From Prorocentrum cordatum (taxonomy: Eukaryota > Sar > Dinophyceae > Prorocentrales > Prorocentraceae), in NCBI GenBank assembly GCA_963575745.1, contig CAUYUJ010018330.1:32501-59762 (forward strand): 27,262 nt of DNA, written 5' to 3'. Positions 8,216 to 16,910 of this stretch are shown in pieces. The translations under genes and the position numbers were made by a program. The notes under the pieces were generated by a model. It ran no database searches, was not told the origin of the DNA, and saw nothing but the letters and a program-made list of their open reading frames with translations. The first letter of the stretch is position 1; every line of letters begins with the position of its first letter.

Positions 8216-8395
8216 AGACCCCCGACGTCATAATTTTTTCACGACGGGACCCCCAGAGGTCCGGACCCATTCCCCGGGACCGGCTTTTCATCCTGGGTCG
8301 TTTTTTGACGGGCCTGAGGGCCGGTAAGGGCCCCCGGAGGCCGAAAATAGCGAAAAACATCGCGTCGTGAATTTTTCATGACTCGAGGGGGTCTG
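8216..8395 (+). repeat. R repeat core, copy 1
   Basis: Boxes in order: CCGACGTCATAATTTTTTC, CGGGACCCCC, CCCATTCCCCGGGACCGG, TTTTCATCCTGGGTCGTTTT, TTGACGG, GAGGCCGAAAATAGCGAAAA. Three other copies share this order (11297-11450, 11975-12180 reversed, 12528-12690). No coding signal and no clear terminal repeats are visible. It looks like an interspersed element of about 160-180 bp, 320-350 bp with the upstream block. Confidence 0.85.
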
Positions 8396-8499
8396 GGGGG
8401 GCGAAAGAAGGGAAGAGGGCCAGGGTCCGCGCGTGACCTCGGCGCCGAAACGCTCGCGGAGCGTCGAGCGCCCCGCTCGATCGACGAGCGGTCGATTTA

Positions 8500-8990
8500 G
8501 GAGGAGGAGGAGGAGGAGGAGGAGGAGGAGGAGGAGGAGCAGGAGCAGGAGGAGGAGGAGGAGCAGGGGGCCCACGGGTCCCCCGCGGGGGGGGGGGGGC
8601 CCCTGGCGGCGCGCCCCTGCGCGACGCCGCCCTCCGGGCCAGGGCCGGCCGCCCGTGGAGGCCCCGCCCCGGGCGCGCGCCGGGCGGCCGCGCGAGGCCT
8701 CGGCGAGGCCCCTCCTCGAGGGGCCCCCTCCTCGGGGGGCCCCTCCTCGAGGGGCCCCTCCTCGAGGGGCCCCTCGTCGAGGGGTCCCTCCTCGAGAGGT
8801 CCCTCCTCGAGAGGTCCCTCCTCGAGAGGGAGGCCCCTCCCCGAGGGGGGCGCGCGCCCGGCTTTGGTGCTGGGCCCGCTGTGGCCTGGGGCGCGGGCCT
8901 CGAGGCCCCGCCGGCGGGGGGCGCGGGCCTCCTCGGGGCCTCCGGGCCACCGGAGAAATCACGAAAGGGGCCCAGGGAAGCACGAAGGCA
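8500..8990 (+). repeat. GGA microsatellite and 15-bp CTCGAGG palindromic array
   Basis: (GGA)n with AGC variants at 8500-8565, then very GC-rich sequence. At about 8705-8840 there is a 15-bp tandem repeat, CCCCTCCTCGAGGGG, with about nine units. The core CCTCGAGG is self-complementary, so the array could form many alternative hairpins. Later units change GGGG to GAGG. Frames across it encode pentapeptide runs but also run open on the opposite strand; I do not call a gene. Confidence 0.85.
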
Positions 8991-9039
<49 letters not shown>

Positions 9040-9140
9040 AGACACAGACACAGACACAGACACAGACACAGACACAGACACAGACACAGACACAGACACA
9101 GACACACACACACACACAGACACACACACACACACACACG
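8990..9140 (+). repeat. (CA)n and (CACAGA)n microsatellite
   Basis: Dinucleotide CA at each end with a central hexamer block CACAGA of about fourteen units. Confidence 0.95.
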
Positions 9141-9179
9141 GACGGATCCCAGGGTTCCCCCCACACTCTCCACAAACCT

Positions 9180-9495
9180 TTTCTGGGTGTTCGCCTTCCC
9201 CCCCCCCCACACACTTCCCAGCCGTGCCAATCTATTTTCCTGGGGGTCGACGACGAGAATGGTGTCTGCGTGTTGCTTTCCCTCCTGAATCATATGGGGG
9301 TAAGCGATCCGGAAATGATTGATGAAGGGGCCCTGGGACACACAAATAAATACACACAAATAACCGGGTCCCCCATATTTTCCCGTATATGTTCTGGGTT
9401 TGTGTCTTCCCCCCCACTTCCCATATTTTCCCATGTTTTCTGGGGGAGTCGACGATTAATGGTGTCTGTGTGTTTCCTTCCCTCCTGAATTGAGC
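9180..9495 (+). repeat. Diverged 211-bp tandem duplication
   Basis: TCTGGGTGTTCGCCTTCCCC at 9182 and TCTGGGTTTGTGTCTTCCCC at 9393 start parallel stretches. Both continue with CACTTCCCA, TTTTC, TGGGGG, GTCGACGA, ATGGTGTCTG and TTCCCTCCTGAAT. The offset is 211 bp. No frame is preserved between copies. Bases 9496-9645 show nothing recognisable. Confidence 0.8.
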
Positions 9496-9647
9496 ACGGG
9501 AGGCGCCAGGAGGGCGGGAGGCGGCCGCGGAGGAGAGGAGCGAGGGCGGAGCGCGCGCACCCGGACTATGCACCTCGCGGGCGGCCGGCGGCGGCAGGCT
9601 CCCGAGGGCGGCGTGCAGAAGTTGGGCCGCCAGGGGCCGACCAGGAA

Positions 9648-9768
9648 GACGAGGAGGAGGAGGAGGAGGAGGAGGAGGAGGGAGGAGGAGGAGGAGGAGG
9701 AGGAGGAGGAGGAGGAGGAGGAGGAGGAGGGAGGAGGAGGAGGAGGAGGAGGAGGAGGAGGAGAGCGG
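9648..9768 (+). repeat. (GAG)n microsatellite
   Basis: About 120 bp of GGA/GAG with two GGGA interruptions. The purine-only strand is the plus strand. Confidence 0.95.
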
Positions 9769-9924
9769 GATTGAACAAAGAAATGGCAGGAAGTCTGAAG
9801 GCAGGAGATCAGCACGCAAGCAATGACAGCTGGTGTGAGGGGAGCGGGTCCCGAGCTGGGCCCTGGAGCCTTCCCTTTGGACCAGCTCTTGGCACGCAGA
9901 GGGGGGTAGAGGGGGGGGGGAGCT

Positions 9925-10028
9925 GCACTGGCGACGTCGGCGATGCATTGGCGACGTCGGCGTGGAAGGAAGTGGCCCCCACCTGAAGCCGCATCGGCGA
10001 CGCATCGCCGGTGCATCGGCGATGCGGC
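9925..10028. repeat. GGCGACG/GCATCG repeats with hairpin
   Basis: GGCGACGTCGGCGATGCATT and related words recur. GCCGCATCG (9988-9996) and CGATGCGGC (10020-10028) form a 9-bp stem. Bases 9769-9925 and 10029-10138 hold no gene I can see. Confidence 0.6.
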
Positions 10029-10138
10029 ACGATCCTCAGACCCCATCTACTCTGACCCCATCTGGGAGGCCTAGAAGCAAGCGATCCTACGGTGTCTGCT
10101 CAGTTCTGCAGTGCTCTCGGCGGGGCGGCGGGGCGGCG

Positions 10139-10530
10139 TGACGCCTGTCGCGTCTGATCTGTGATCTGAACGGGCCGTCGCTGCGCCAATGTCTTCCTGC
10201 GGCCAGGCTTACGTCGGTGTGCATGCTGCAGTTGATAGGACGCCATGGATCGGCCGCTGCTGTATTCGAAAATGTTCAATCCTCATCTGCCCTATTACGT
10301 TGTGCCCTGTCCCCGACGGGCCGGTGAGACGTAATGACGCCTGTCACGTTCGGTGCGTCGTACAATCGGTCGTTGCTGCGCCTGTTTGTTCCTGTGGCCA
10401 GCCTGCCCTCGGCGTGCACGCCGCGCTTGATAGCACGCTGCGACTCGGTAGCTGCTGTCATGTTATATTATGTGGCATCCAATAGTGATGTGTTTGTCTG
10501 GGTGTTTCATGTTTTATGGTGTGATGTTCA
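10139..10530 (+). repeat. Diverged 196-bp tandem duplication
   Basis: TGACGCCTGTC occurs at 10139 and 10335. The two stretches then run in parallel: CGGTCGTTGCTGCGCC-like, TTCCTGYGGCCAG, TCGGYGTGCAYGC, TTGATAG, ACGC and GCTGCTGT. Bases 10531-10970 have lower GC, with repeated CATG/TGCCATG words, and I see no gene there. Confidence 0.75.
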
Positions 10531-10974
10531 TGTATCGCAATGTTACAACCACTATGACATGACATGCCATGCGTTGCTGGAGATGCGCTCGTCTATAAGG
10601 TTCGGCTCAACGCAATGACAGCATGCCATGGCTCGTTATTGTTTTGTGTCATGGTATAATATGTTGTGCTCGGATGTGCTATGTCATGCCGTTTTCTGCT
10701 CAATACAAGCTTGGGGTACATCCTGCTGTATTGAGAAATCGTCAACTGGAATCTCGCCTTTTCTGTTATGGTTTGTTCCGTTCTTCTCTCCTCTATCCGC
10801 CACCGTGCCTCCTCGCACGCTGACGCGTGCTAGAATGTCAAGTGCTGTAGGGTTGTGGCAATCTTCTACGGGACCCCACTTTACTCGCACTTCGTTGCAT
10901 GCGCTGGGCCCCTCTCCAGGACAGACCCCCTTGTAAAATGCGATAGAATGGCGCGCACGAAGCCGAGATCCCTG

Positions 10975-11095
10975 GAAGACGGCACAAGATGCGCCCAAGA
11001 GGCCCCCAAGACGGCCCCAAGAAGGGTCCAAGAGGGACCCAAAACGGCCCAAGAGCCAAGAAGGCCCGTACGGGACCCCAAGACTGCCTCACAGG
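10975..11095 (-). repeat. CCAAG array phased at ~10.5-11 bp (locus 3)
   Basis: CAA of the CCAAG box falls at 10985, 10996, 11007, 11018, 11029, 11040 and 11050, steps of 11, 11, 11, 11, 11 and 10, with further boxes at 11079 and 11090. Orientation is opposite to loci 1 and 2 (CCAAG on the plus strand). Confidence 0.8.
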
Positions 11096-11182
11096 AGGCA
11101 CCCCCTCCTCGCCTCTTCCTCTTCTTCCTCCTCCTCGTCCTCCTCCTCCTGCTCCTCCTGCCTCACAGGAGGCACCCCCTCC

Positions 11183-11213
<31 letters not shown>

Positions 11214-11290
11214 CGCCTCCTCCTCCTCCGCCGCCTCCTCCTTACTCCCACTCACCTGCCCGTGCCTCCCCCCCTCTTCATCTCCCCCCT
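11085..11290 (+). repeat. CCT-rich tract with 74-bp duplication
   Basis: TGCCTCACAGGAGGCACCCC occurs at 11085 and 11159, each followed by CCTCC-type microsatellite, so a 74-bp unit was duplicated. The word TGCCTC-ACAG-GAGGCA is itself a small hairpin. Confidence 0.85.
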
Positions 11291-11296
11291 CCCCCA

Positions 11297-11450
11297 GAGA
11301 TCCGACGTCACGATCTTTTCAATACGGGGTCCCCGGCAGTCTCGACCCCTTCCCCGGGGCCGGTTTCTCATCCTGAATCGTTCTCTGACGGCCCCGGGGG
11401 GCCCAGCGAGGAGGCCGAAAATCGAGAAAAGACCCCCGTCTTGATTATGT
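11297..11450 (+). repeat. R repeat core, copy 2
   Basis: TCCGACGTCACGATCTTTTC, then CGGGGTCCCC, then CCTTCCCCGGGGCCGG, then TTCTCATCCTGAATCGTT, then TGACGG, then GAGGCCGAAAATCGAGAAAA, then CCGTCTTG. Same order and spacing as the 8216 copy, flanked on both sides by CCT microsatellite. Confidence 0.85.
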
Positions 11451-11459
11451 TCTCAATGC

Positions 11460-11975
11460 GTTGGAGGCCTGGGCCTCCCGCCTCTCCCCACTCAAGGCCG
11501 CCCTCGCCCCGCTCCGCCCGCCCACGCCCTGATCTGCTCTTCCTCCTCCTCCTCCTCCTCCGCCGCCTCCTCCTCCTCCGCCTCCTCCTCCTCCTCCTCC
11601 GCCTCCTCCTCCTCCTCCTCCGCCGCCTCCTCCTCCTCCTCCTCCTCCTCATCATCATCACTCCCACTCACCTGCCCCTGCCTCCCCCCCCCCTCTTCAC
11701 CTCCCCCTCCCCTGCCTCCCCCCTCCTCCCGCCTCTCCCCCTTCGAGGCCCCCTTCGAAGCCCCCCTCGCCCAGCTCCGCCCGCCCACGCCCCCCCCGCC
11801 TCCGCCCCACCCGCGGCGCGCGCCGTTCCCCCGAGGCTCCGGGCGGGCGGGGGGGCGCGCGGCGGGCTCGCCGCGGGCGCCTCGAGCCTCTGCGGCAGGC
11901 AGCCCCGGTACTTCGCCGCCCGGCCCTTCCACGCGAGCTCCTGCCGGGGAAGGGGGCGCCAGGCATGCGACGCCT
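11460..11975 (+). repeat. CCT/CCG microsatellite and GC-rich tract
   Basis: (TCC)n with CGCC variants at 11538-11660, then a C-rich stretch of CCTGCCTCCCCC and CCCCTTCGAGGCC words, then very GC-rich sequence to about 11960. Open frames on both strands are composition effects. Confidence 0.8.
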
Positions 11976-12180
11976 CGACATAATTACCCAGACCTCGGGC
12001 GTCTCGAAAAAATCGGGACGAACATTTTTCGTCGTTTTCGGCCTCCCGGGGCCCTCGCCAGGCCTCGGGACCGTCAAAAACCGACTCGGGATGAAGAACT
12101 GGTCCCGGGGAAGTGGTCGGGAGGTCGGGGGCCCGCGTCTCGAAAAGATCGAGACGTCGGATGTCTGGGCAGTTTCGAAA
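11975..12180 (-). repeat. R repeat core, copy 3 (inverted)
   Basis: Read on the minus strand from 12180: CCGACGTCTCGATCTTTTCG, CGGGCCCCCG, CTTCCCCGGGACCAG, TTCTTCATCCCGAGTCGG, TTTTTGACGG, GAGGCCGAAAACGACGAAAA. This is the same box order as copies 1, 2 and 4. With copy 4 it makes an inverted pair about 350 bp apart. Bases 12181-12369 are GC-rich with a small hairpin (AGCCTCG...CGAGGCT near 12315) and no gene. Confidence 0.85.
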
Positions 12181-12369
12181 CCTGGACCCCCGGACCTCCC
12201 CACCACTTCGCCCGGGGGCCAGCTCTCCCTCCCGAGCCGCCGCGGCTGCTTCTGCCGACGGGCCCGAGAAGGCCCGGCGAGGGAGAGCGGCCCAGCACGA
12301 CGAGAAACACCTCCAAGCCTCGATTCCTTCGAGGCTCTCGAGCTGTCTGGGGCGGGGAGGGGCCATTCG

Positions 12370-12525
12370 GCGGTGGACAAACCACCTCCCTTTAGTAAAC
12401 CTCCCCTCAGCGAGAACGGCCTAAGACCGAAACCGGCGGACCTGCACCCGCAGAAATGGCGGCCGCGACGCCCTCGCGCGAACCAGAACCGGCCAAGTCC
12501 TTGATCGACGTGTCTGGGGAGGTCA
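12370..12525 (+). repeat. R repeat, upstream block, copy 2
   Basis: GTGGACAAACCACC...TTTAGTAAACC...GAGAACGGCCTAAGACCGAA...GGCGGACCTGCACC...AATGGCGGCCGCGACGCC...ATCGACGTGTC. It is the counterpart of 7515-7675. Because it is contiguous with the core at 12528, this locus shows the fullest form of the element. Confidence 0.75.
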
Positions 12526-12527
12526 GG

Positions 12528-12800
12528 GGACCCAGAAATCCGACGTCGTGATTTTTTCCATGCGGGGCCCCCAAAGCCCCGACCCATTCCCCAGGACCGG
12601 TCTTCGCTCCTGCGTCGTTTTTGGACGGTCCCAGGGCCCGGCGAGGGCCCCCCGAGGCCAACAAATTTGAAAAGCCTCCGTCTTGACGTTCCTGGGGCCC
12701 GGCGAGGGCCCCCCGAGGCCAAAAAATAAGAAAGACCTCCGCCTTGACAGTCCCAGGGCCCGGCGAGGGCCCCAGAGGCAAAAAAAAAAAAAAAACAAAA
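12528..12800 (+). repeat. R repeat core, copy 4, with three 61-bp tandem units
   Basis: Core boxes as in the other copies (CCGACGTCGTGATTTTTTCC, CCCATTCCCCAGGACCGG). The end, GACGGTCCCAGGGCCCGGCG then AGGGCCCCCCGAGGCC then AAA-rich, is repeated: GGGCCCGGCG is at 12634, 12695 and 12756, so units are exactly 61 bp. The last unit ends in a long A run at 12780-12795. Confidence 0.85.
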
Positions 12801-13255
12801 AAAACGTCCTGATTTTTGTTCCCATACGTTGGCTCTCTGGGGAGGGGCCGAGGCCCGGGCCGGCGCCGACAGCCGCAGGGCGGCCGGAGGCCGGGGCCGG
12901 CACAGGCGCCGGGGCCGCAGCCAGGGCCAGGGGCCGAGGCCGGCGCCGCAGACGGCGGGGCCCCCCAGGGGGGGGCTCGCCCCCGCCGCGGGGCGCCGCG
13001 GGGCGCCGCGCGCCCGCCGCGCGTCGCGCCACGCCCGCCCGCGAGGCGAGGAGGCCCCTGCTGCCGCCGTCGCCTCCGCCCGCCCGCCTCCCCGCCTTCC
13101 CCGCGGGTGCTCGCGCCGCGTGCCCCGCGCTCCCGCTCGGCAGGGCCGGGGAGGGAGGGAGGGCGGGGGAGGGGGGGAGAGGGGCGCGGGAGGAGCGGAC
13201 GGAGAGGAGACGGAGGAGGAGACGGGAGGAGGAGACGGAGGAGGAGGGAATTGAA
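12800..13255 (+). repeat. GC-rich tract ending in GGA repeats
   Basis: GGGGCCGG/GCCGC-rich low-complexity DNA, then GGGAGGGAGG and (GGA)n from about 13150. The frames open on both strands encode only Gly/Arg/Pro/Ala mixtures. Bases 13256-13920 are of normal complexity, but I see no gene there. Confidence 0.7.
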
Positions 13256-13920
13256 TTGCGACCTGATTCGCCCTGGACAGCGGTCAGATAGTGTCGGCAC
13301 TCAGCTAGCTTCATACACACGAGCAGTCGAGAGCATCGAAGCACGGGCGCCAAGGAGAGTACGCGTTCACGGCCCAGACTCCCAATTCCCATCCCGCCCC
13401 CAACGACCACACCTAGAGGTCTGACAGCTTGGCGCCGCGCGTGTCAAAGCAGAACAGGCTCCGACCCCAAACGGGCGAAGTAAGTGTCAAGACATCTCCA
13501 CTCCCGCCCACCAACTGACCCGTCCCCCGACCTTATCGCTAGCCGAACAGGCTACGCCGTTAACGGTGCACGAGCGTGGGCACAGAGAAGGGGGGATCAG
13601 ATACGCAGGAGGGAGAGCGGTTGAGAAGGACATCGTCTCTCAGCGGGTCCGCTGCTGGCACCCTCGCGTCAGAAGGCATGGCGGGGCACGCGATTCGCAC
13701 TCTCGGCCAAGCCTCCCGCGCCTGAGCACCATCAGAGAGACGGTCCTGACAAACATTCCACGACGTCCGCACAACGTGGGCATGCAATGCAGTGACAGCA
13801 GGCAGCAGCACCCCTTCCCTGCTACCCCATTCTCTGCTGCTCGCCGCGGACGTGGGAGGGTGCGGAGGTGGAGGCTGAGAGGAATGAAAGAGCGTGTTCT
13901 ACCGCTGCTGGCGGAATACC

Positions 13921-14021
13921 GGGGGGGGGTCACTACCGGTTCGAACCCCCCCCCCCCCCCCCCCCCCCAGCTCATCATGAAATGGGGGGGGGGTCACTAC
14001 CGGTTCGAACCCCCCCCCCCC
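13921..14021. repeat. Two G-run/C-run hairpin units
   Basis: G9 (13921-13929), TCACTACCGGTTCGAA, C23 (13946-13968), then 15 bp, then G10 (13984-13993), the same 16-bp centre, and C12 (14010-14021). Each unit can fold by pairing its G run with its C run. Homopolymer lengths may be inexact in the assembly. Confidence 0.85.
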
Positions 14022-14035
14022 TCGAAAACCGAGTG

Positions 14036-14662
14036 GGGGTGCGGACAGTGGTGGGGACGGTGTTGGTGGGGACAGTGGTGAGGGGACAGCGGGACAGTGG
14101 TGGGGACAGTGGGGGGACAGGGGGACAGCGGTGGGGACGGTAGTGGTGGGGACAGTGGTGGGGACAATGGTGGGAACAGGGGGGACAGTGGACAGTGGTG
14201 GGAACGGTGGTGGTGGGGACAGTGGTGTGGGGACAGTGGGAATGAAGTGGAAACACTGGGACAGTGGAGGGTACAATGGTGGTGGGGACACTGGTAAAGG
14301 CGGTGGCGAGGACGGCGGTGGGACAATGGGACAGAGGTACAGTGGAGACAGTGGTGGGGACAGTGGGGACAGTGGTGGGAACAGTGGGACAGCTTAGTGG
14401 GACAGCGGAGGAGTCAGTGGGACAGTGGGAACAGTGGGGATAGGCAGTGGTTGGGTCCGTGGAGACAGTGGGGAGAGTGGAACCGTGGTGGGAACAGTTG
14501 TGGGAACAGTGGGGACAGTGCGACAGTGGTGGGGGCACTGGTGGGGACAATAGGGACGGTGGTGGAACCAGTGGGGACAGTGGTGGTACGGACAGTGGTG
14601 CTGGGAACACCAGTGGGGGATGTGATGCGGACGGTGGTGGGGACCGGGAGTCGTTTGCTGGC
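14036..14662 (+). repeat. GGGACAGTGGTG minisatellite
   Basis: Degenerate unit of about 9-15 bp built from GGGGACAGTGG and GTGGTGG words, running up to the assembly gap. The minus strand is CCCACTGTCC-rich and stays open in several frames, but it encodes only Pro/Thr/Ser/Val mixtures. Confidence 0.9.
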
Positions 14663-14762
14663 NNNNNNNNNNNNNNNNNNNNNNNNNNNNNNNNNNNNNN
14701 NNNNNNNNNNNNNNNNNNNNNNNNNNNNNNNNNNNNNNNNNNNNNNNNNNNNNNNNNNNNNN
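14663..14762. other. Assembly gap (100 N)
   Basis: Exactly 100 N, the usual placeholder for a gap of unknown size. It lies between the minisatellite and the 3' end of the reading frame at 14763-15100, so the rest of that gene is missing or displaced. Confidence 1.
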
Positions 14763-15100
14763 GCCACAAGAGGCGGCGGTGGCTGCGTCTTCTCACTGTC
14801 GGCTTCTACCTGAACAGTGGGCTTGTGTTTGGACTGAGACTTCTCCCTGCCAACTACTACCTCAGCCTTGATCCTTTCTGTGCGACCAGGCTTCGCTGCT
14901 GACGGTGGTGGCGGAGGTGGGGGAAGTGGCTGGGAACTCTTCCCATGCCACGGAAGGCCGCACTTACATAACGGCTGAGAAGCAATTCTATTAGGCCAGA
15001 TCCAACAGTCTGGTCTGCCACGCGGGCAAAGTAACTTTGAATGCGAAACAACAGGAGCTCCTACTCCTTCTTTGCGAACCCAAGGCGTCCTGGAAGACAT
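14763..15100 (-). CDS. Cys- and Pro-rich protein, 3'-partial, processed retrogene
   Basis: A 112-residue N-terminal fragment beginning MSSRTPWVRK at the ATG at 15100; it runs into the N gap. Residues 25-48 hold four cysteines, C25-x6-C32-x12-C45-x1-C47, in CPRGRPDCWIWPN and PLCKCGLPWHG, a possible zinc-binding knuckle. A Pro7 run follows (60-66), then a basic, charged segment (RTERIKAEVVV, REKSQSKHKP). I do not recognise the family; a zinc-knuckle start of a retroelement or RNA-binding protein is possible but unproven. The start is favoured because the leader 46-130 bp upstream consists of tandem spliced-leader remnants in the same orientation. Codon use is less GC-biased than in the surrounding repeats. 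Whether the frame stays open beyond the gap is unknown. Confidence 0.5.
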
Positions 15101-15146
15101 GGCGGAACTGCGGCGCGTGGGTGTAGGAGAAAAGGGGGGCAGGCTG

Positions 15147-15230
15147 CTCCTGCCCAGCTGGCTTGAGCGGTGGCAAGTTGAGCCAAAATGGCTTGAGCCT
15201 CTCTGGCTTGAGCCAATCGCTACCATGCGG
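15147..15230 (-). other. Four to five tandem spliced-leader relics
   Basis: On the minus strand: a 24-nt degenerate SL (CCGCATGGTAGCG then ATTGGCTCAAG, 15230-15207), then exact 15-nt units CCAGAGAGGCTCAAG (15206-15192), CCATTTTGGCTCAAC (15191-15177) and TTGCCACCGCTCAAG (15176-15162), and a weaker CCAGCTGGGCAGGAG (15161-15147). Fifteen nt is what remains of an SL when a new leader is spliced at the AG inside the older one (CCGTAG/CCATTTTGGCTCAAG). The series therefore suggests repeated rounds of transcription, trans-splicing and re-insertion. Confidence 0.75.
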
Positions 15231-15237
15231 AAGTCAG

Positions 15238-15356
15238 GGGGAGGGGGAATAGGGGGAGGGAGGAGGAGGAGGAGGAGGAGGAGGAGGAGGAGGAGGGAGG
15301 AGGAGGAGGAGGAGGAGGCAGGAGGAGGAGAAGAGGAGGAGGCGGAGGAGGAGACC
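15238..15356 (+). repeat. (GGA)n microsatellite
   Basis: GGA/GAG repeat with CA and AGA variants. On the minus strand it begins directly after AEG of the recombinase-like relic, cutting that domain off. Confidence 0.95.
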
Positions 15357-15938
15357 CTTCCGCAGACTGGGCTGGCAAACCCAATAATCCTGCAGCCGCA
15401 AAGACGGTGGCGACAAGGCGTGCCTCGTCGCGCGCGCGCGCGCCCGTCGGAGGTAGGGAAGAGGGGCAACTCCGCGTCAGAAATCCCGGATTCATCGTGC
15501 CGAGCCGGAAACTGCGGGCGAAGACGCGCGCGCTGCACCCACAAGACGTGCACCAGGCAAACCTCGGACAATTGCCCACGCCTGCAGCAACACCTGTGGG
15601 TTCGCTCAAGACCGAACGCTCGCGCGTTCGTCTTGGGCGCCGGGAGGTGCCGCGTCGCTGCCAGCCTTCTGTCCGACACCGCGTCCAACGTGACCATGCG
15701 GGCCGGCGCGCTAGCCAGCTCGACCTCCCTGGTAAGCCACCACGTTTCAGCGACGAGGGCTCGCCAGGACGCCCACGGACCTCCTGGCACGAGAGACCTT
15801 TCCTCTCGGGGCAGGCGGCTGATCCAATCCACGGGGAGCCCCTCTATGCGGCGCCTGCGTTGCAGCGCGCATGAAAGTGCGGGCCAAGCAACAGCCGCAA
15901 CACATTCTAGCACCGAAGATGCCAAAGCTTCCGAGCAT
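15357..15938 (-). pseudogene. Tyrosine-recombinase-like relic, N-terminal half
   Basis: A minus-strand frame from about 15925 contains WWLTREVELASAPARMVTLD, LPAPKTNARAFGLERTH, CCC, CLVHVLWVQRARLR and LPLFPTSDGR. This pattern (REVE, LP-KT, G--R-H-C-C, C--HV, LPLFP) resembles the core-domain start of the DIRS/Crypton-type tyrosine recombinases common in dinoflagellate genomes. The match is from memory of the family, not a search. After DGR the match continues in a different frame (DEARLVATVFAAAGLLGLPA), the shift falling at the CGCG run at 15429-15443. It then ends at the (GGA)n tract. The catalytic Arg, His-x-x-Arg and Tyr boxes expected further on are absent. It is a broken element, not a working enzyme. 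Confidence 0.5.
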
Positions 15939-15949
15939 AGACCTTTGGC

Positions 15950-16860
15950 TCTAATGGATCAGGCTGCTCTGGGGACTATACCGTGGCTTTGCTGCGTCCT
16001 AATGCCCCCCCCCCTGGCCGTGGCGGTCCCAGCAAAAACTTCCCGGCTGCGCGAACCAGAAGCAGGTACCTGAGCGCCCCAAATGTTGTGAACCTTCGCA
16101 AATGAGAACTCAAACCCCCACGCGAATGAAGCGAAGCAAGACCGCCACCGCACCCCTGAATCCCTCTCGAATGCTTCCATCTGGGCTCAATCGGGAGCAA
16201 GGTTTTGACGGGGTTGGGCCTGAGTCCCATCGACAGCGCGGCAACACGCACAATCTCAGAAAATGTCAAGGCCACCTTGGGCACCTCCTTTGCTGCTTCC
16301 ACGATTAGGAAACCGTCCAGTCATCAACGGAAGAGAGATCACGCTCTACCCGTTCCCACTCCCTCTGCGAAGCACATGCAAGCTCGGGTTGCTCGAAGGC
16401 GTCCTTGACAGCACAACCAAGCAGGGCAACATCTTTTTTTGAACCTCTTGGCGGCTTCTTCTTCTTCGCGCACACAACCGGTCTAATTTGGGATCGCCCG
16501 TGGCCCTCACGGCAGTCCTCGCAGGCCACTCGTGGGGAGGCCGCGCTCGAGCCTCCGCAGGGCTCACTGGCCCGCCCACTGGCCCGCGCGCCGCTGGCTG
16601 CTTGCAGGGCGACCTTGCCCAGGGCTTCACAAGACTTGTTCGCCAGGCATCGCGAGCAGTGGGCGCCACATCGGCATGTGCACCTCTGCTGGGTGAGCCT
16701 GCCCTCCGCCTCCCGCCCCCCGCCGCCCCCCCCCACCGGCCTCCCTCCGCCCCCCCCCCCCCCCATGCCCACCCCTACCGACCGCTCCTCCAAGAAAGGA
16801 CCACTCTCACGACTCAGCGCTGCCCCTGTAGTGTTCGCTGGCCGACCACACAACGAACCA
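15950..16860 (-). other. Weak coding-like region, unassigned
   Basis: Minus-strand frames show non-repetitive, protein-like stretches. One at 16853-16305 has Cys clusters (CRCGAHCSRCLANKSC, VACEDC) and a basic stretch, and ends at a stop after RDLSSVDDWTVS. A second, from 16302, reads EAAKEVPKVALTFSEIVRVA and on. They are in different frames and could be one broken gene or two exons. No ATG, domain or spliced leader decides it. A poly-C run interrupts at 16746-16764. I would not name a product. Confidence 0.25.
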
Positions 16861-16910
16861 GGCGCTAAAAAAGATCGCCCTTAACCAAGGGGGGACCATC
16901 TGGACTCGCC

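Noticed and set aside
8376-9488. Overlapping 300-350 residue Arg/Pro/Gly-rich frames on both strands.
   Set aside because: They cover GGA, CTCGAGG and CA repeats; composition alone explains them.
13931-13955. GGTTCGAACCC resembles a tRNA B box.
   Set aside because: No cloverleaf or A box around it; it is the centre of a G-run/C-run hairpin that occurs twice.
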